From contig NZ_BAABJH010000001.1 in NCBI RefSeq assembly GCF_039543205.1, forward strand, positions 124,001-188,000: a stretch of DNA of 64,000 bases, read 5' to 3'. Shown here in pieces: positions 8,130 to 16,820 of this stretch. The translations under genes were made by a program, and so were the position numbers. A model generated the notes under the pieces. That model made no database searches and had not been told where the DNA came from. It was given only the letters and a program-made list of their open reading frames with translations. The number at the start of each line of letters is the position of its first letter. The first letter of the stretch is position 1. The stretch comes from Flaviramulus_B aquimarinus. Lineage in GTDB: Bacteria > Bacteroidota > Bacteroidia > Flavobacteriales > Flavobacteriaceae.

Positions 8130-9041
8130 ATGTTTGGACGAAGAGAAACAGCAACAATGTCAGTAGTAAATTTCATTGACAACTATAAACGAGATGTTCA
8201 GTTTTATATTAAATGGCTTTTAAGAAAAGACTTAAGAATCGAAATGTCTAGAAACAAAACATTAAAAAATGTGCATAAGGGAAAAAGATGTTTCATTGTG
8301 GGTAACGGTCCATCATTAAAACATCATGATTTAAGTAAATTAACAAATGAACCTGTATTTACTGTAAATAATATGATGATGACAGATTACTTTAAAATAT
8401 TGAATCCAAATTTTCATTTGTTCTTTGACCCAAATTTTCTTGACTTTTTTTTCAATCAAAATCCTCAAAATGAAGATGAAAAAAACAAAATGCAATCCAT
8501 AAGAAAATCATTAGAACTAAACAGTAAATTAATCTATTTTACCTTATATCGTAAAAAATCAACTTTCACTAAATTATTCCCATCTCTTAAATCCCATTAC
8601 CTATTTAATAATAAAATGTTTACGTCTTCTCTTAAAAAGACATCAACTTTACATCGAAATACTCCCGCATTTCAAAATGTTATTATATATGCAATTAACA
8701 TAGCCTTATATATGGGTTTTGATGAAATTTATTTGCTAGGAGTTGATATGACTGGTTTTTTAGAGCATTACGAATTTAATACCATTAATGATAAATGGGG
8801 GCATGTTTATAATAAATCAGAAGAAGATCAGGAAAAGCTAAACAAATTTAGAATTGAAAATAATATTGATAATGAATTCTGTTTAAAAAATTTTGGTAAA
8901 ACTTTTCAGCAATTTAAGGAGATTCAAAATAATGTTTTATCAAAAAAAGCAAAGCTATTCAATGCATCAGCACATGGCGCATTAGATATGATACCACGAG
9001 TAGATTACGAAAAAATATTTTCTAATGAAGACGATGTATAA
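8130..9041 (+). CDS. DUF115/MptE-like protein, candidate glycosyltransferase
   Basis: The most recognisable piece is KRCFIVGNGPSLKHHDLSKL (about residues 51-70), a GNGPSL loop shared by DUF115 (MptE-like, Maf-type) proteins and by GT42 sialyltransferases. Further matches to DUF115 are the central MGFDEIYLLGVDM and the terminal LFNASAHGALDMI. Maf proteins of this superfamily attach pseudaminic or legionaminic acid to flagellins, so a nonulosonate transferase for the glycan is a reasonable inference here, between the flippase and the polymerase. ATG at 8157 (MSVVNFIDNY) is an alternative start. No membrane span is seen. Confidence 0.62.
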   Translation: MFGRRETATMSVVNFIDNYKRDVQFYIKWLLRKDLRIEMSRNKTLKNVHKGKRCFIVGNGPSLKHHDLSKLTNEPVFTVNNMMMTDYFKILNPNFHLFFDPNFLDFFFNQNPQNEDEKNKMQSIRKSLELNSKLIYFTLYRKKSTFTKLFPSLKSHYLFNNKMFTSSLKKTSTLHRNTPAFQNVIIYAINIALYMGFDEIYLLGVDMTGFLEHYEFNTINDKWGHVYNKSEEDQEKLNKFRIENNIDNEFCLKNFGKTFQQFKEIQNNVLSKKAKLFNASAHGALDMIPRVDYEKIFSNEDDV

Positions 9042-9055
9042 CTTTTAAATTATTA

Positions 9056-10120
9056 ATGGAAATAACACTAAGTAAAAATAAATATATAAGTCATTTTGTA
9101 GGGTTTATCTTTATTATTATGGCATTAAGTGATATACTCCATTCCAGGAGTTTCATGTTAGCTGGTGCCTTATTATCCATAATGACTTTTGTGTTTTATT
9201 TTTCAATGAAAAATAAAAATTATCTTTCTGAAGCTATCTTTTTCATTCTCTTCTTACTCATAACCTCATTAATTAATCTTTTCTTTACTCAAAATAATTT
9301 TGGAGGCTCAGTAACCCTTTTAGGGAATTTGTTCTTGTCATTTATTTATTTTCAAATAGATAATAAAAAAACAACTATATGGATTATAGCATCTTACCTA
9401 ATTACTATAATCTTTATTAGCTACAAATTATTTGTTTTAGAAATCCACCCCAATTTACTATATGAAGGTTTAAGCAGAAACCATGCTGGATTTGCAGTCG
9501 TATTTTATACCATATTTTTACTGTTTCATTTAAAAGTAACGTATAACCGTTTTCCCATATTGCCACCACTTATAGGCGTTGTGCTTGCCTTCTTTTTATT
9601 TGGAAGAACAAGTTTAATAGTAACCTTTATATTGCTGTTGGTCGTTTTGTTTTATAAATTCAAGAGTAACCATAAAGCACGTATAGTTGCTATATTTTTG
9701 TTTTTAGGATTGTGTTATTACCTATGGCTTAAATATGGTTCATTGCTTAGTACAGAAACGAATTTAGGCGAAGGACTTGACACTCCACGTTGGGAACTTT
9801 GGCGTATTTACATAGAAAGTATTAATTTTATAAATATTTTTACGGGTGTTGATGTTACCGAACTTCGTATGTACGATCAATTTGGTGGCAATCCACATAA
9901 TTCGTTCATTAAATTTCATTCTCGAGTTGGTATAGGAAGCTTTGCTTTTATAACCTTATTTTTTCTTTCAATATTTAAATATCTAAAAACAAAGCAATAT
10001 TATATATTTTGGCTTCTCATACTTTTAACGATACGAGCTTTTTTTGACAGTGATATTTTCATTGGCAATTTTGACTTTATCTTTTTTATAATAACTTTTT
10101 ATTGGATAAAAACAGATTAA
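9056..10120 (+). CDS. O-antigen polymerase/ligase-like membrane protein (Wzy candidate)
   Basis: This 354-residue protein has about ten hydrophobic segments with short loops and one larger polar loop (about residues 225-290, containing PRWELWRIYIESINFI and GGNPHNSFIKFHSRVG). The N-P-H-N-S-F segment in the late periplasmic loop is typical of Wzy polymerases and WaaL ligases. It would join lipid-linked repeats at the periplasmic side of the inner membrane. It is flanked by the flippase region and a glycosyltransferase. Wzy and WaaL cannot be separated from sequence alone; the locus context favours Wzy. Confidence 0.8.
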   Translation: MEITLSKNKYISHFVGFIFIIMALSDILHSRSFMLAGALLSIMTFVFYFSMKNKNYLSEAIFFILFLLITSLINLFFTQNNFGGSVTLLGNLFLSFIYFQIDNKKTTIWIIASYLITIIFISYKLFVLEIHPNLLYEGLSRNHAGFAVVFYTIFLLFHLKVTYNRFPILPPLIGVVLAFFLFGRTSLIVTFILLLVVLFYKFKSNHKARIVAIFLFLGLCYYLWLKYGSLLSTETNLGEGLDTPRWELWRIYIESINFINIFTGVDVTELRMYDQFGGNPHNSFIKFHSRVGIGSFAFITLFFLSIFKYLKTKQYYIFWLLILLTIRAFFDSDIFIGNFDFIFFIITFYWIKTD

Positions 10121-10121
10121 C

Positions 10122-10916
10122 ATGACCCTAGATTTCTCTATAATAACAGTTTCTTACAATAGTGAAAAAACAATTGAGCGAACCATAAAATCAGTTTTAA
10201 ATCAATCACACAAGAATTTTGAATACATTATTATTGATGGTGGTTCGACCGATAAAACCAACGCTATTATAAATCAATATAAAAACAAATTTAAAGGTGG
10301 TATTACACATATATCAGAACCCGACAAAGGAATCTATGATGCCATGAATAAAGGTATTGCTTTGGCAAAAGGAGAAATAATAGGCTTATTGAATTCTGAT
10401 GATTATTATTATGAGAACACATTATCAACTGTTCATGAAGCCAACCAAGATACCGATAAAAAAACAGTTATAACCGGAGAACTTATCTTTAAAAGTGAAG
10501 ATAGTGATCAATTATTAAGAACCAGTGAACAAAGGTTTAGAAAAAAAATTAAGCAATACAAAAATGGTGTTAGGCATCCAGCAACCTTTGTTCCTAAAGT
10601 TATATATGACAATATAGGGTTATTTAATCTAGACTATAAAATTGCTTCTGATGCTGAATTTATCTTTAGAATCTATAAATCAAATTATACTTTTAAATTC
10701 ATAAACCAACCATTATTAGTTATGTGCGATGGTGGAATCTCAAATTCAAAAGGCATTTTTAAACAGCTTTTATTTGAGAACAAGCTTTTTTTAAAAACCT
10801 ACTGTCCAAATGTGATTTTGAGATATTATTACATAACTTTAAGTATTTTAAGATTAAAGGTTAAAGAACTTGCCTCTAACCTAACATTCTTATACAGAAA
10901 AATAGAAAATCATTAA
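10122..10916 (+). CDS. Family 2 glycosyltransferase (WcaA-like)
   Basis: The N-terminal half is a standard GT-A fold of family GT2: DFSIITVSYNSEKTIERTIKSVLNQSHKNFE at the start, IIIDGGSTDKT, the acceptor-side EPDKGIYDAMNKGIALAKGEIIGLLNSDD with the metal-binding acidic pair near residue 92, and RHPATFVPK. It transfers a sugar from a nucleotide sugar during repeat-unit assembly at the cytoplasmic face. One base separates it from the polymerase stop. Donor and acceptor cannot be predicted; the KGIYDAMNKG form is common in transferases of capsule and O-antigen loci. Confidence 0.88.
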   Translation: MTLDFSIITVSYNSEKTIERTIKSVLNQSHKNFEYIIIDGGSTDKTNAIINQYKNKFKGGITHISEPDKGIYDAMNKGIALAKGEIIGLLNSDDYYYENTLSTVHEANQDTDKKTVITGELIFKSEDSDQLLRTSEQRFRKKIKQYKNGVRHPATFVPKVIYDNIGLFNLDYKIASDAEFIFRIYKSNYTFKFINQPLLVMCDGGISNSKGIFKQLLFENKLFLKTYCPNVILRYYYITLSILRLKVKELASNLTFLYRKIENH

Positions 10917-10931
10917 GTCCCCTATAATCAA

Positions 10932-11951
10932 ATGAAAAAAATAATTTTTCTTACCAATTATAAAAACCTCATTCCCCAAAGGAATAATGAGGTTGAAGGT
11001 TTGAAATTAGATATTATTTCAGAAGCATTAGAAGCTAATGATTTTGTTACTCAAGAAATGACTATTAATACATTCATTGCTTCCTTGCATAAAAATGAAA
11101 ATATAAAGGGTGTTTATTTTTATTATGCAAGCAGTCAATATCCAATCTATAAAAGCTTTATACAAGATATTCTTATCCAAATCACATTAAGAGGTGGTGT
11201 TTTAATTCCCGAACTCAGGCATTTCATGGCACATGAAAACAAAAATTTCCAAGAACTTGAAAAAGTAAGGCTTGATATTAAAAGCCCTTATGGAATACCA
11301 GTTGGCACTTATGAAGAAGGTGTTGAAATTCTAAAAAAAGTATCATTCCCCAAAGTCATAAAGAAATCTACTGGGTTTCGTAGTAGAAATGTAAAGCTTG
11401 TTCAAAATATAGATGAAGGAAAAAAAGTACTACTGGATCTGCTAGAAAGCAATTTTAAATATGATATTGATAGTTTGTATTACCTATACAGAAGACTAAA
11501 GAATAAAAAACATTACCCGAAAAAGTTTGGCAAGGTTATTATTCAAGATTTCATACCTGACCTGACCCACGATTGGAAAATCTTGGTTCTTGGTAATTTA
11601 TGTATTGGTGGAAAACGGTATGTTAGAAAAAATGACTTTAGAGCCTCAGGAAGTAAACTTTATGAAATGGAGGAAGATCCACCAGAAAATGTTTTGGACT
11701 TTGCATTCAAATGCAAAAAAAAACTCAAATGTCCGAATGCATCATTTGATATTTCTGAAAAAGATGGCGATTTACACTTATTAGAATACCAACCCATACA
11801 TTTTTCTTTACTGGGCGGAGATCCTGATTACTATTTTGAATTAAAAAATGGTATTTGGGAAAAGCATAAAATTGTCAACGAGCTAGAGCTCTATATCGGT
11901 AATGCTATTTCTGAACACATAAAAAACTTGGAGAAAAAGAAATTGCCTTAA
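10932..11951 (+). CDS. ATP-grasp domain protein of the glycan locus
   Basis: The 339-residue protein has an N-terminal alpha/beta region (about 1-105) and an ATP-grasp-like core: FPKVIKKSTGFRSRNVKLV with lysines of the ATP loop (about 140-158), VIIQDFIPDLTHDWKILVLG (strand with the hinge acidic residue), VRKNDFRASGSK, and FDISEKDGDLHLLEYQP, the acidic metal-site region. It probably forms an amide or ester by acyl phosphate chemistry. It stands between a GT2 gene and the TupA-like gene. The substrate is unknown; a decoration such as an amino acid on an uronic or nonulosonic acid is a guess. Confidence 0.68.
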   Translation: MKKIIFLTNYKNLIPQRNNEVEGLKLDIISEALEANDFVTQEMTINTFIASLHKNENIKGVYFYYASSQYPIYKSFIQDILIQITLRGGVLIPELRHFMAHENKNFQELEKVRLDIKSPYGIPVGTYEEGVEILKKVSFPKVIKKSTGFRSRNVKLVQNIDEGKKVLLDLLESNFKYDIDSLYYLYRRLKNKKHYPKKFGKVIIQDFIPDLTHDWKILVLGNLCIGGKRYVRKNDFRASGSKLYEMEEDPPENVLDFAFKCKKKLKCPNASFDISEKDGDLHLLEYQPIHFSLLGGDPDYYFELKNGIWEKHKIVNELELYIGNAISEHIKNLEKKKLP

Positions 11952-12008
11952 AAAGAAATTTAAACCTTTTAGAAAACCAACCAAACAATAACAAACCATA
12001 AAGCGCAT

Positions 12009-12971
12009 ATGTCTAATTTTAATGAACTAATAAAACAAAAAGCATCTAAATCAAAATATGGAACTCTTTTATATGCTAGAGTTAGAGCTATCTTAGAAAA
12101 CATAGTATTGCTAAGATTTAGTGATGAGGCTTATATCAAATCGACTTACAAAAAAAGATTCGGGCGAGAAATTAATTTAAAAAACCCAAAAACCTATACC
12201 GAAAAATTACAATGGCTTAAGTTATTTTACAGAAACGAAAAGATGCCTATTTGTACTGATAAGTATGAAGTCCATGAATATTTAACCAAACTTGGATATA
12301 AGCATTTACTAAATGATATAATTGGTGTTTATGAAAATGCAAACGATATTGATTTTGACGCATTACCAAACCGCTTTGTTGCCAAAACAACACATGGCTG
12401 TGCTTCGAATATTATATGCAGAGATAAAAGTGAATTAGATTGGGATAAATGGAAAGAAATAATGAATTCATGGTTAAAATTAAATTTATATGCTTTTGGA
12501 AGGGAATGGAATTATAAAGATATCCCGCCAAGAATCATTATTGAAGAATTAATTGACCATTCCCCTCTAATTGATTATAAATTTATGTGCTTTAATGGAG
12601 AGCCTAAATATTTGCAGATTAACAACGATTTTGAAGGTGTACATTATGTAGACTTTTATGATATAGAATGGAACAGAGTAGATTTTACTTATAATAAGTA
12701 TACAAAATCCAATCATGTACTACCACGCCCTGAACAATTTGAAGAGATGAAAGCACTTGCAAAAGAGTTAAGCGCACCATTCCCTTATGTAAGAGTTGAT
12801 TTTTACAACCCTCCAAATAAGATTATTTTTGGCGAGTTAACTTATTTCCCTGGTAGCGGTTTACTTCCTTTAGTACCTGTGAAAAATAATTATGATGAAA
12901 TATTAGGCTCGAAACTAAACCTGCCAAAAGCTAATAATAATTTGGATTTATTGAAAAAAATAAACAAATAA
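12009..12971 (+). CDS. TupA-like ATP-grasp family protein
   Basis: The 320-residue sequence shows the TupA-like ATP-grasp signature: YKKRFGREINLKNPKTYTEKLQWLKLFYRNEKMPICTDKYEVHEYL (about 44-90), FVAKTTHGCASNIIC, IIIEELI followed by DYKFMCFNGEPKYLQI, and a terminal FGELTYFPGSGLLPLVP. The family occurs in capsule, O-antigen and teichuronopeptide loci, and TupA itself takes part in adding glutamate polymers to glucuronate chains. Here it is the last gene before a 0.5 kb gene-free stretch. It is often annotated as a glycosyltransferase; the ATP-grasp chemistry suggests amide-linked decoration instead. Confidence 0.85.
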   Translation: MSNFNELIKQKASKSKYGTLLYARVRAILENIVLLRFSDEAYIKSTYKKRFGREINLKNPKTYTEKLQWLKLFYRNEKMPICTDKYEVHEYLTKLGYKHLLNDIIGVYENANDIDFDALPNRFVAKTTHGCASNIICRDKSELDWDKWKEIMNSWLKLNLYAFGREWNYKDIPPRIIIEELIDHSPLIDYKFMCFNGEPKYLQINNDFEGVHYVDFYDIEWNRVDFTYNKYTKSNHVLPRPEQFEEMKALAKELSAPFPYVRVDFYNPPNKIIFGELTYFPGSGLLPLVPVKNNYDEILGSKLNLPKANNNLDLLKKINK

Positions 12972-13115
12972 AATATACCGAAGTAAAAAAGGATAAAATA
13001 CGGGTAAAAAAAGCCCAATAAAAGAATTTCTTGAAACCAACTATCCCAAGGCAAAACACAGGGGGTATTTCGCTGGTTTCATTTTGACCTTAAGATCAAA
13101 AATCGAAATTCTATT

Positions 13116-13136
13116 ATTTCCGTTTTCACGGGAATG
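13116..13136. repeat. Imperfect palindrome, possible dispersed intergenic repeat
   Basis: The bases ATTTCCGTTTTCACGGGAAT form an imperfect inverted repeat (TTCCG against CGGGAA around TTTTCA). Similar short 'exterior-of-gene' palindromes are scattered through many flavobacterial genomes. Only one copy is seen here, so the repeat status is inferred. Confidence 0.35.
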
Positions 13137-13152
13137 ATAAGTTCAGCGGAAA

Positions 13153-13172
13153 CCCCGACGCAAGCATCGGGG
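13153..13172. repeat. GC-rich inverted repeat CCCCGA-N8-TCGGGG
   Basis: A six-base perfect stem (CCCCGA with TCGGGG, 8-base loop) stands out from the AT-rich surroundings. It is followed by GAATTCTTTTCGATT rather than a clean T-run, so a terminator role is weak. A fragment of a dispersed repeat is more likely. Confidence 0.4.
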
Positions 13173-13188
13173 AATTCTTTTCGATTAA

Positions 13189-13425
13189 ATTTTTATTGTT
13201 AGCCTACAAACCATCCAATATTTAACAAAATATTTTGACTTAGGAGGTAAATACGCCTTTAACCAAGATATACTTAAAATTCACAACCTTAACACCTCTT
13301 ATTTTAACCCATACACAGCCACAACATTTACGATAGGTTCATTTTTAAACCCGAACGTTTTTAGTGTCAAACCTTACAAACCCGCTTTATTACTAGGATT
13401 ACAACCAATATCTTTATTTATTTAA
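13189..13425 (+). pseudogene. Open frame without start, possible gene remnant
   Basis: After a TAA at 13186-13188 this frame stays open for 78 codons to TAA, with no ATG at its beginning. The translation includes YFDLGGKYAFNQDILKIHN and NPYTATTFTIGSFLNPNV, a composition closer to protein than to random AT-rich DNA. It is not a family I recognise. It could be the surviving 3' end of a lost gene or a chance open frame; confidence is low. Confidence 0.25.
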
Positions 13426-13489
13426 AATGTATGTTTTTTGTTGAGGTGTGTTCTATCATATTGGAAAAATATAGCCTTATGTTTATTTT

Positions 13490-14992
13490 ATGAAAACATC
13501 TCTCTACTCAACAAGTCCCATATCTGGGAAAAAATATACTTTACCAACAGAAAATGACAAATCAACAATCGACAATTTTATAGCTAAAAACAAAGGCAAA
13601 AAAGTTGTTGTTGTTCAAGGTTTAGGATTTGTTGGTGCAGTAATGACACTCATATGCTCTAATGCACTTACCGAAGAATATGCTGTAATTGGCATAGATT
13701 TGGCAAACGAAAATTCGTACTGGAAAATCGCTTCAATTAACGAAGGTGTGTTTCCCGTCATAGCATCAGACCCAAAGATTAATCAGTTTCATGAAAAAAC
13801 AAAACTGAAAGATAATCTTCTTGCTACATATGACAATTATGCCTATTCAATAGCAGATATTGTTATTGTAGATATTAATCTAGATGTCGCTAAAAATGCA
13901 GATTTCTCAAAAAAACTAATTGATTATGATGTGGATCTTACACCTTTCAAAAAAGGACTTAAGGCCATTGGAAATAACTGCAAAGAAAATGTTTTAGTTC
14001 TTGTAGAAACAACCGTTCCTCCAGGAACATGCGCAAAAGTAGCCTACCCTATTATAAAAGATTGTCTTGAAAAAAGAGGTTTATCTACTGACCGTTTTAG
14101 ATTAGGGCATTCTTATGAGCGTGTAATGCCAGGTCCAGACTATATAGATTCTATTCAAAACTTTTATCGCGTGTTTTCTGGAATAAACGAAGAAAGTGCA
14201 GATGAAACCGAAAAATTTCTTCGAACAATTATAAGTACAAAAAAATACCCACTTACCCGTTTAGGAAATACCAATGCTACAGAAATGGCAAAAGTGTTAG
14301 AAAACTCATATAGAGCAATGAATATTGCTTTTATAGTTGAATGGTCTCGTTTTGCAGAATTGGCTGGAGTCAATCTATACGAAGTGGTTAACGCCATAAG
14401 AATGCGCCCTACACATAGCAACTTAATGCTTCCTGGTATAGGTGTTGGTGGCTACTGTTTAACCAAAGACCCCCTACTGGCTTCTTGGTCAAAACAGAAC
14501 TTGTTTATGGACGCCAATCCTTTAATGCAAAGTGAGAAAAGTGTTCAAATTAATGACCAAATGCCTTTGTTTGCATTTAACTATCTTAAAGAAACGTTTA
14601 ATAATGATCTATCTGGTAAAAAGGCACTTCTATTAGGCGTATCATACCGAAGTGATGTCGCAGATACACGTTACACACCCGTAGAACCATTTTATGATTA
14701 TCTTAAATCTCAAGGTGCAGAAATAGCTTTACATGATCCTTATGTTGATGTTTGGGAAGAAAAATCACTAACAGTTTCATCAGATTTAGAAAACTTGTTA
14801 AAAGAAGATTTTGACATCGTGGCCTTCTGTACAAATCACAGTGAATATATAGACAATAAGACTTTAATTCAATCTATCTCAGAAAAAAGCAACCTATTTA
14901 TTTTCGATACCATAGGCGTTTTAAATCAAAATGAAATCAATCTTTTAAAGCAAAATCACCTTGTCAAAGTAGTTGGTAGAGGCGATGTTTAA
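13490..14992 (+). CDS. Nucleotide sugar dehydrogenase (UDP-glucose/GDP-mannose dehydrogenase family)
   Basis: The enzyme would oxidise C6 of a UDP-sugar to the uronic acid in two NAD-dependent steps. The 500 residues are about 60 longer than usual. The NAD-binding GLGFVG (44-49) sits behind a roughly 38-residue extension, VETTVPPGT is at 172-180, and the catalytic cysteine is C323 in GVGGYCLTKDP. The usual G-G-x-C-x-P-K-D motif has Thr where Pro is common. The C-terminal domain contains LLGVSYRSDVADTRYTP, where family members have a GxxYK core. It starts the second glycan block, 26 bases before an extended SDR. The substrate (UDP-Glc, UDP-GlcNAc or UDP-ManNAc) is not resolved. Confidence 0.85.
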   Translation: MKTSLYSTSPISGKKYTLPTENDKSTIDNFIAKNKGKKVVVVQGLGFVGAVMTLICSNALTEEYAVIGIDLANENSYWKIASINEGVFPVIASDPKINQFHEKTKLKDNLLATYDNYAYSIADIVIVDINLDVAKNADFSKKLIDYDVDLTPFKKGLKAIGNNCKENVLVLVETTVPPGTCAKVAYPIIKDCLEKRGLSTDRFRLGHSYERVMPGPDYIDSIQNFYRVFSGINEESADETEKFLRTIISTKKYPLTRLGNTNATEMAKVLENSYRAMNIAFIVEWSRFAELAGVNLYEVVNAIRMRPTHSNLMLPGIGVGGYCLTKDPLLASWSKQNLFMDANPLMQSEKSVQINDQMPLFAFNYLKETFNNDLSGKKALLLGVSYRSDVADTRYTPVEPFYDYLKSQGAEIALHDPYVDVWEEKSLTVSSDLENLLKEDFDIVAFCTNHSEYIDNKTLIQSISEKSNLFIFDTIGVLNQNEINLLKQNHLVKVVGRGDV

Positions 14993-15018
14993 TTTTTACA
15001 AATAATAAAACAATATAC

Positions 15019-16056
15019 ATGAATAGAAAAGTACTAATATTAGGCGGAGGCGGATTTATAGGCAGTGCAATTGCTAGAATACTAAACGCAAGAGGTAACT
15101 ATGATATAACAATTGCAGATATATTTACACGTGACCAAGATGATGACGAATTTATGGCTTTCATAGAATCGACAAATATTAAATTGATAAAAGGTGATTT
15201 TACCGATGCATCATTGTTTGATGATTTAGATAAGGATTATGAAGATTTTTATATGTTGGCTTCAATGATTGGTGTTAACAATACATTAGAGATACCTCAT
15301 GAAATCATTAGGGTTAATACGGCCTTAATTTATAATTCTTTAGAATGGTTGAAAACGACTAGTGTAAAAAATGTAGTGTTTACATCAACAAGTGAAAACT
15401 ATTCTGGAACTATCGAGCGTTTTGGGTATGACATTCCTACACCTGAAGATATTCCACTTTGTATTGATAAAATTGACCATCCTAGATTTACTTACGCCGT
15501 TACAAAAATGTTAGGCGAATCAGGATTTATGAATTACGCTAAAATATTTGGTTTTAAATGTAAGATTATTAGATACAGTAACATTATAGGTCCAAAAATG
15601 GGATTCAAACATGTTATTCCTCATGTTGTACAACGTTTTCTTGACAATGAAAAACCATTTAGAATTTTTGGTGGCGATCAAACCCGTTCTTTTTGTTATA
15701 TAGATGACGGAGCCATGGGCACCATTTTAGCAATGGAAAATGAAAGTGCTACAAATGATATTTTTCATATTGGAGCAGAAGAAGAAATTACAATTGAAGA
15801 TTTAATTAAAGAAATCGGAAAGCATTTTAATTATTCAGGAGAATATGTAAATGCACCTACTTACCCAGGTTCTGTATCAAGAAGATGTCCAGATATTACC
15901 AAAGCAAAAACCGTGTTAGGCTATAAACCAACTTTAAAATGGCAGGAAGCATTAATTCCAACTGTAAAATGGTATGTAGATTATTTTAAATCTCATGAAA
16001 AAACAAAAAACAATTCTTTCGAAGAACCAGGTAAGTTTTTTTCTGATAAGAAATAA
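15019..16056 (+). CDS. NAD-dependent epimerase/dehydratase (extended SDR)
   Basis: The N terminus LILGGGGFIGSAIARIL gives the extended-SDR GGxGFIG cofactor loop, with DIFTRD after the second strand. The active-site region is FTSTSENY (Ser/Thr part) and YAVTKMLGE (YxxxK). RYSNIIGPKMG and GGDQTRSFCYIDDGA are standard substrate-side motifs. The 345 residues are normal length. It converts a nucleotide sugar in the cytoplasm; coupling with the preceding dehydrogenase suggests a UDP-uronic acid epimerase or decarboxylase. The exact reaction is not readable. Confidence 0.82.
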   Translation: MNRKVLILGGGGFIGSAIARILNARGNYDITIADIFTRDQDDDEFMAFIESTNIKLIKGDFTDASLFDDLDKDYEDFYMLASMIGVNNTLEIPHEIIRVNTALIYNSLEWLKTTSVKNVVFTSTSENYSGTIERFGYDIPTPEDIPLCIDKIDHPRFTYAVTKMLGESGFMNYAKIFGFKCKIIRYSNIIGPKMGFKHVIPHVVQRFLDNEKPFRIFGGDQTRSFCYIDDGAMGTILAMENESATNDIFHIGAEEEITIEDLIKEIGKHFNYSGEYVNAPTYPGSVSRRCPDITKAKTVLGYKPTLKWQEALIPTVKWYVDYFKSHEKTKNNSFEEPGKFFSDKK

Positions 16057-16091
16057 TTAATTCAACCATTTAGCCTTTTAAAATTATTTAT

Positions 16092-16757
16092 ATGTATAAA
16101 GCTTTTTTTAAACGAGTGCTTGATATACTGTTAACCACTATAGTATTGATTATCTTATCTCCTTTTCTATTGATTATTAGTTTTGTTCTACTGTTAACAG
16201 GTGAGCACCAGATAATCTATTTTCAAAATCGAATTGGAAAAGACCTTAAAACCTTTTTCATTTGGAAATTTACAACCATGTTAAAGGATAGTGAGAATAT
16301 GGGAGATGGTCTATTAACTGTTCGAGAAGACCCAAGAGTATTACCTTTTGGTAAGTTTTTACGAAAAAGTAAGATCAATGAAATTCCTCAGCTTATAAAT
16401 ATTATAAAAGGCGATATGAGTATTGTAGGACCAAGACCATTAATTTATAATCCATATAAAAGTGGTGTTGGAGAAAAAGTATATAAAACACGACCAGGCC
16501 TAACGGGTATAGGATCTATAATGTTTCGTGATGAAGAACATCTCTTATCAACAACAAAATTAGATAAGACATATTTTTATGACAATTATATCTCACCTTA
16601 CAAAGGAGAATTAGAAATGTGGTATCAAAAAAATCTAAGTTTTATAACAGATATAAAAGTAATTTTCTGTACAGCATGGGTTATTGTGTTTTCTGAAAGC
16701 AAATTACCCTATAAACTTTTTAAAGGATTGCCAACAAAACCAAAAGAGCTTCAGTAA
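16092..16757 (+). CDS. Initiating sugar-1-phosphate transferase (WcaJ/PglC family)
   Basis: The 221-residue protein has one N-terminal hydrophobic hairpin (about residues 10-38) and the bacterial sugar transferase domain: IYFQNRIGKDLKTFFIWKFTTM, DPRVLPFGKFLRKSKINEIPQLINIIKGDMSIVGPRPL, and RPGLTGIGSI. It transfers a sugar 1-phosphate onto undecaprenyl phosphate to start repeat-unit synthesis on the inner membrane. The short, PglC-like form lacks the extra N-terminal membrane domain of WbaP/WcaJ. It is the only initiating transferase seen in the locus, so it likely starts the polymer exported by the Wza/Wzc pair. Confidence 0.9.
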   Translation: MYKAFFKRVLDILLTTIVLIILSPFLLIISFVLLLTGEHQIIYFQNRIGKDLKTFFIWKFTTMLKDSENMGDGLLTVREDPRVLPFGKFLRKSKINEIPQLINIIKGDMSIVGPRPLIYNPYKSGVGEKVYKTRPGLTGIGSIMFRDEEHLLSTTKLDKTYFYDNYISPYKGELEMWYQKNLSFITDIKVIFCTAWVIVFSESKLPYKLFKGLPTKPKELQ

Positions 16758-16820
16758 TTCTATTAATAATTCATAGTATTAAAAACCTAGGTATAATGAT
16801 ATTTTTTAAAAATAAACAAC

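Larger units (their letters stand above)
12972..13489. other. Gene-free stretch with palindromic pieces and possible gene remnants
   Basis: This 518-bp gap breaks an otherwise tight operon. No complete gene is visible. Near 13026-13140 one + frame stays open for about 40 codons (SPIKEFLETNYPKAKH... to PFSRE, then TGA), and 13189-13425 holds a second open frame. Between them are two short inverted repeats listed separately. The mix suggests a decayed gene or a small insertion rather than plain regulatory DNA, but neither frame resembles a family I recognise. A promoter for the next block may lie near its end; I see no convincing -33/-7 pair. Confidence 0.45.
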
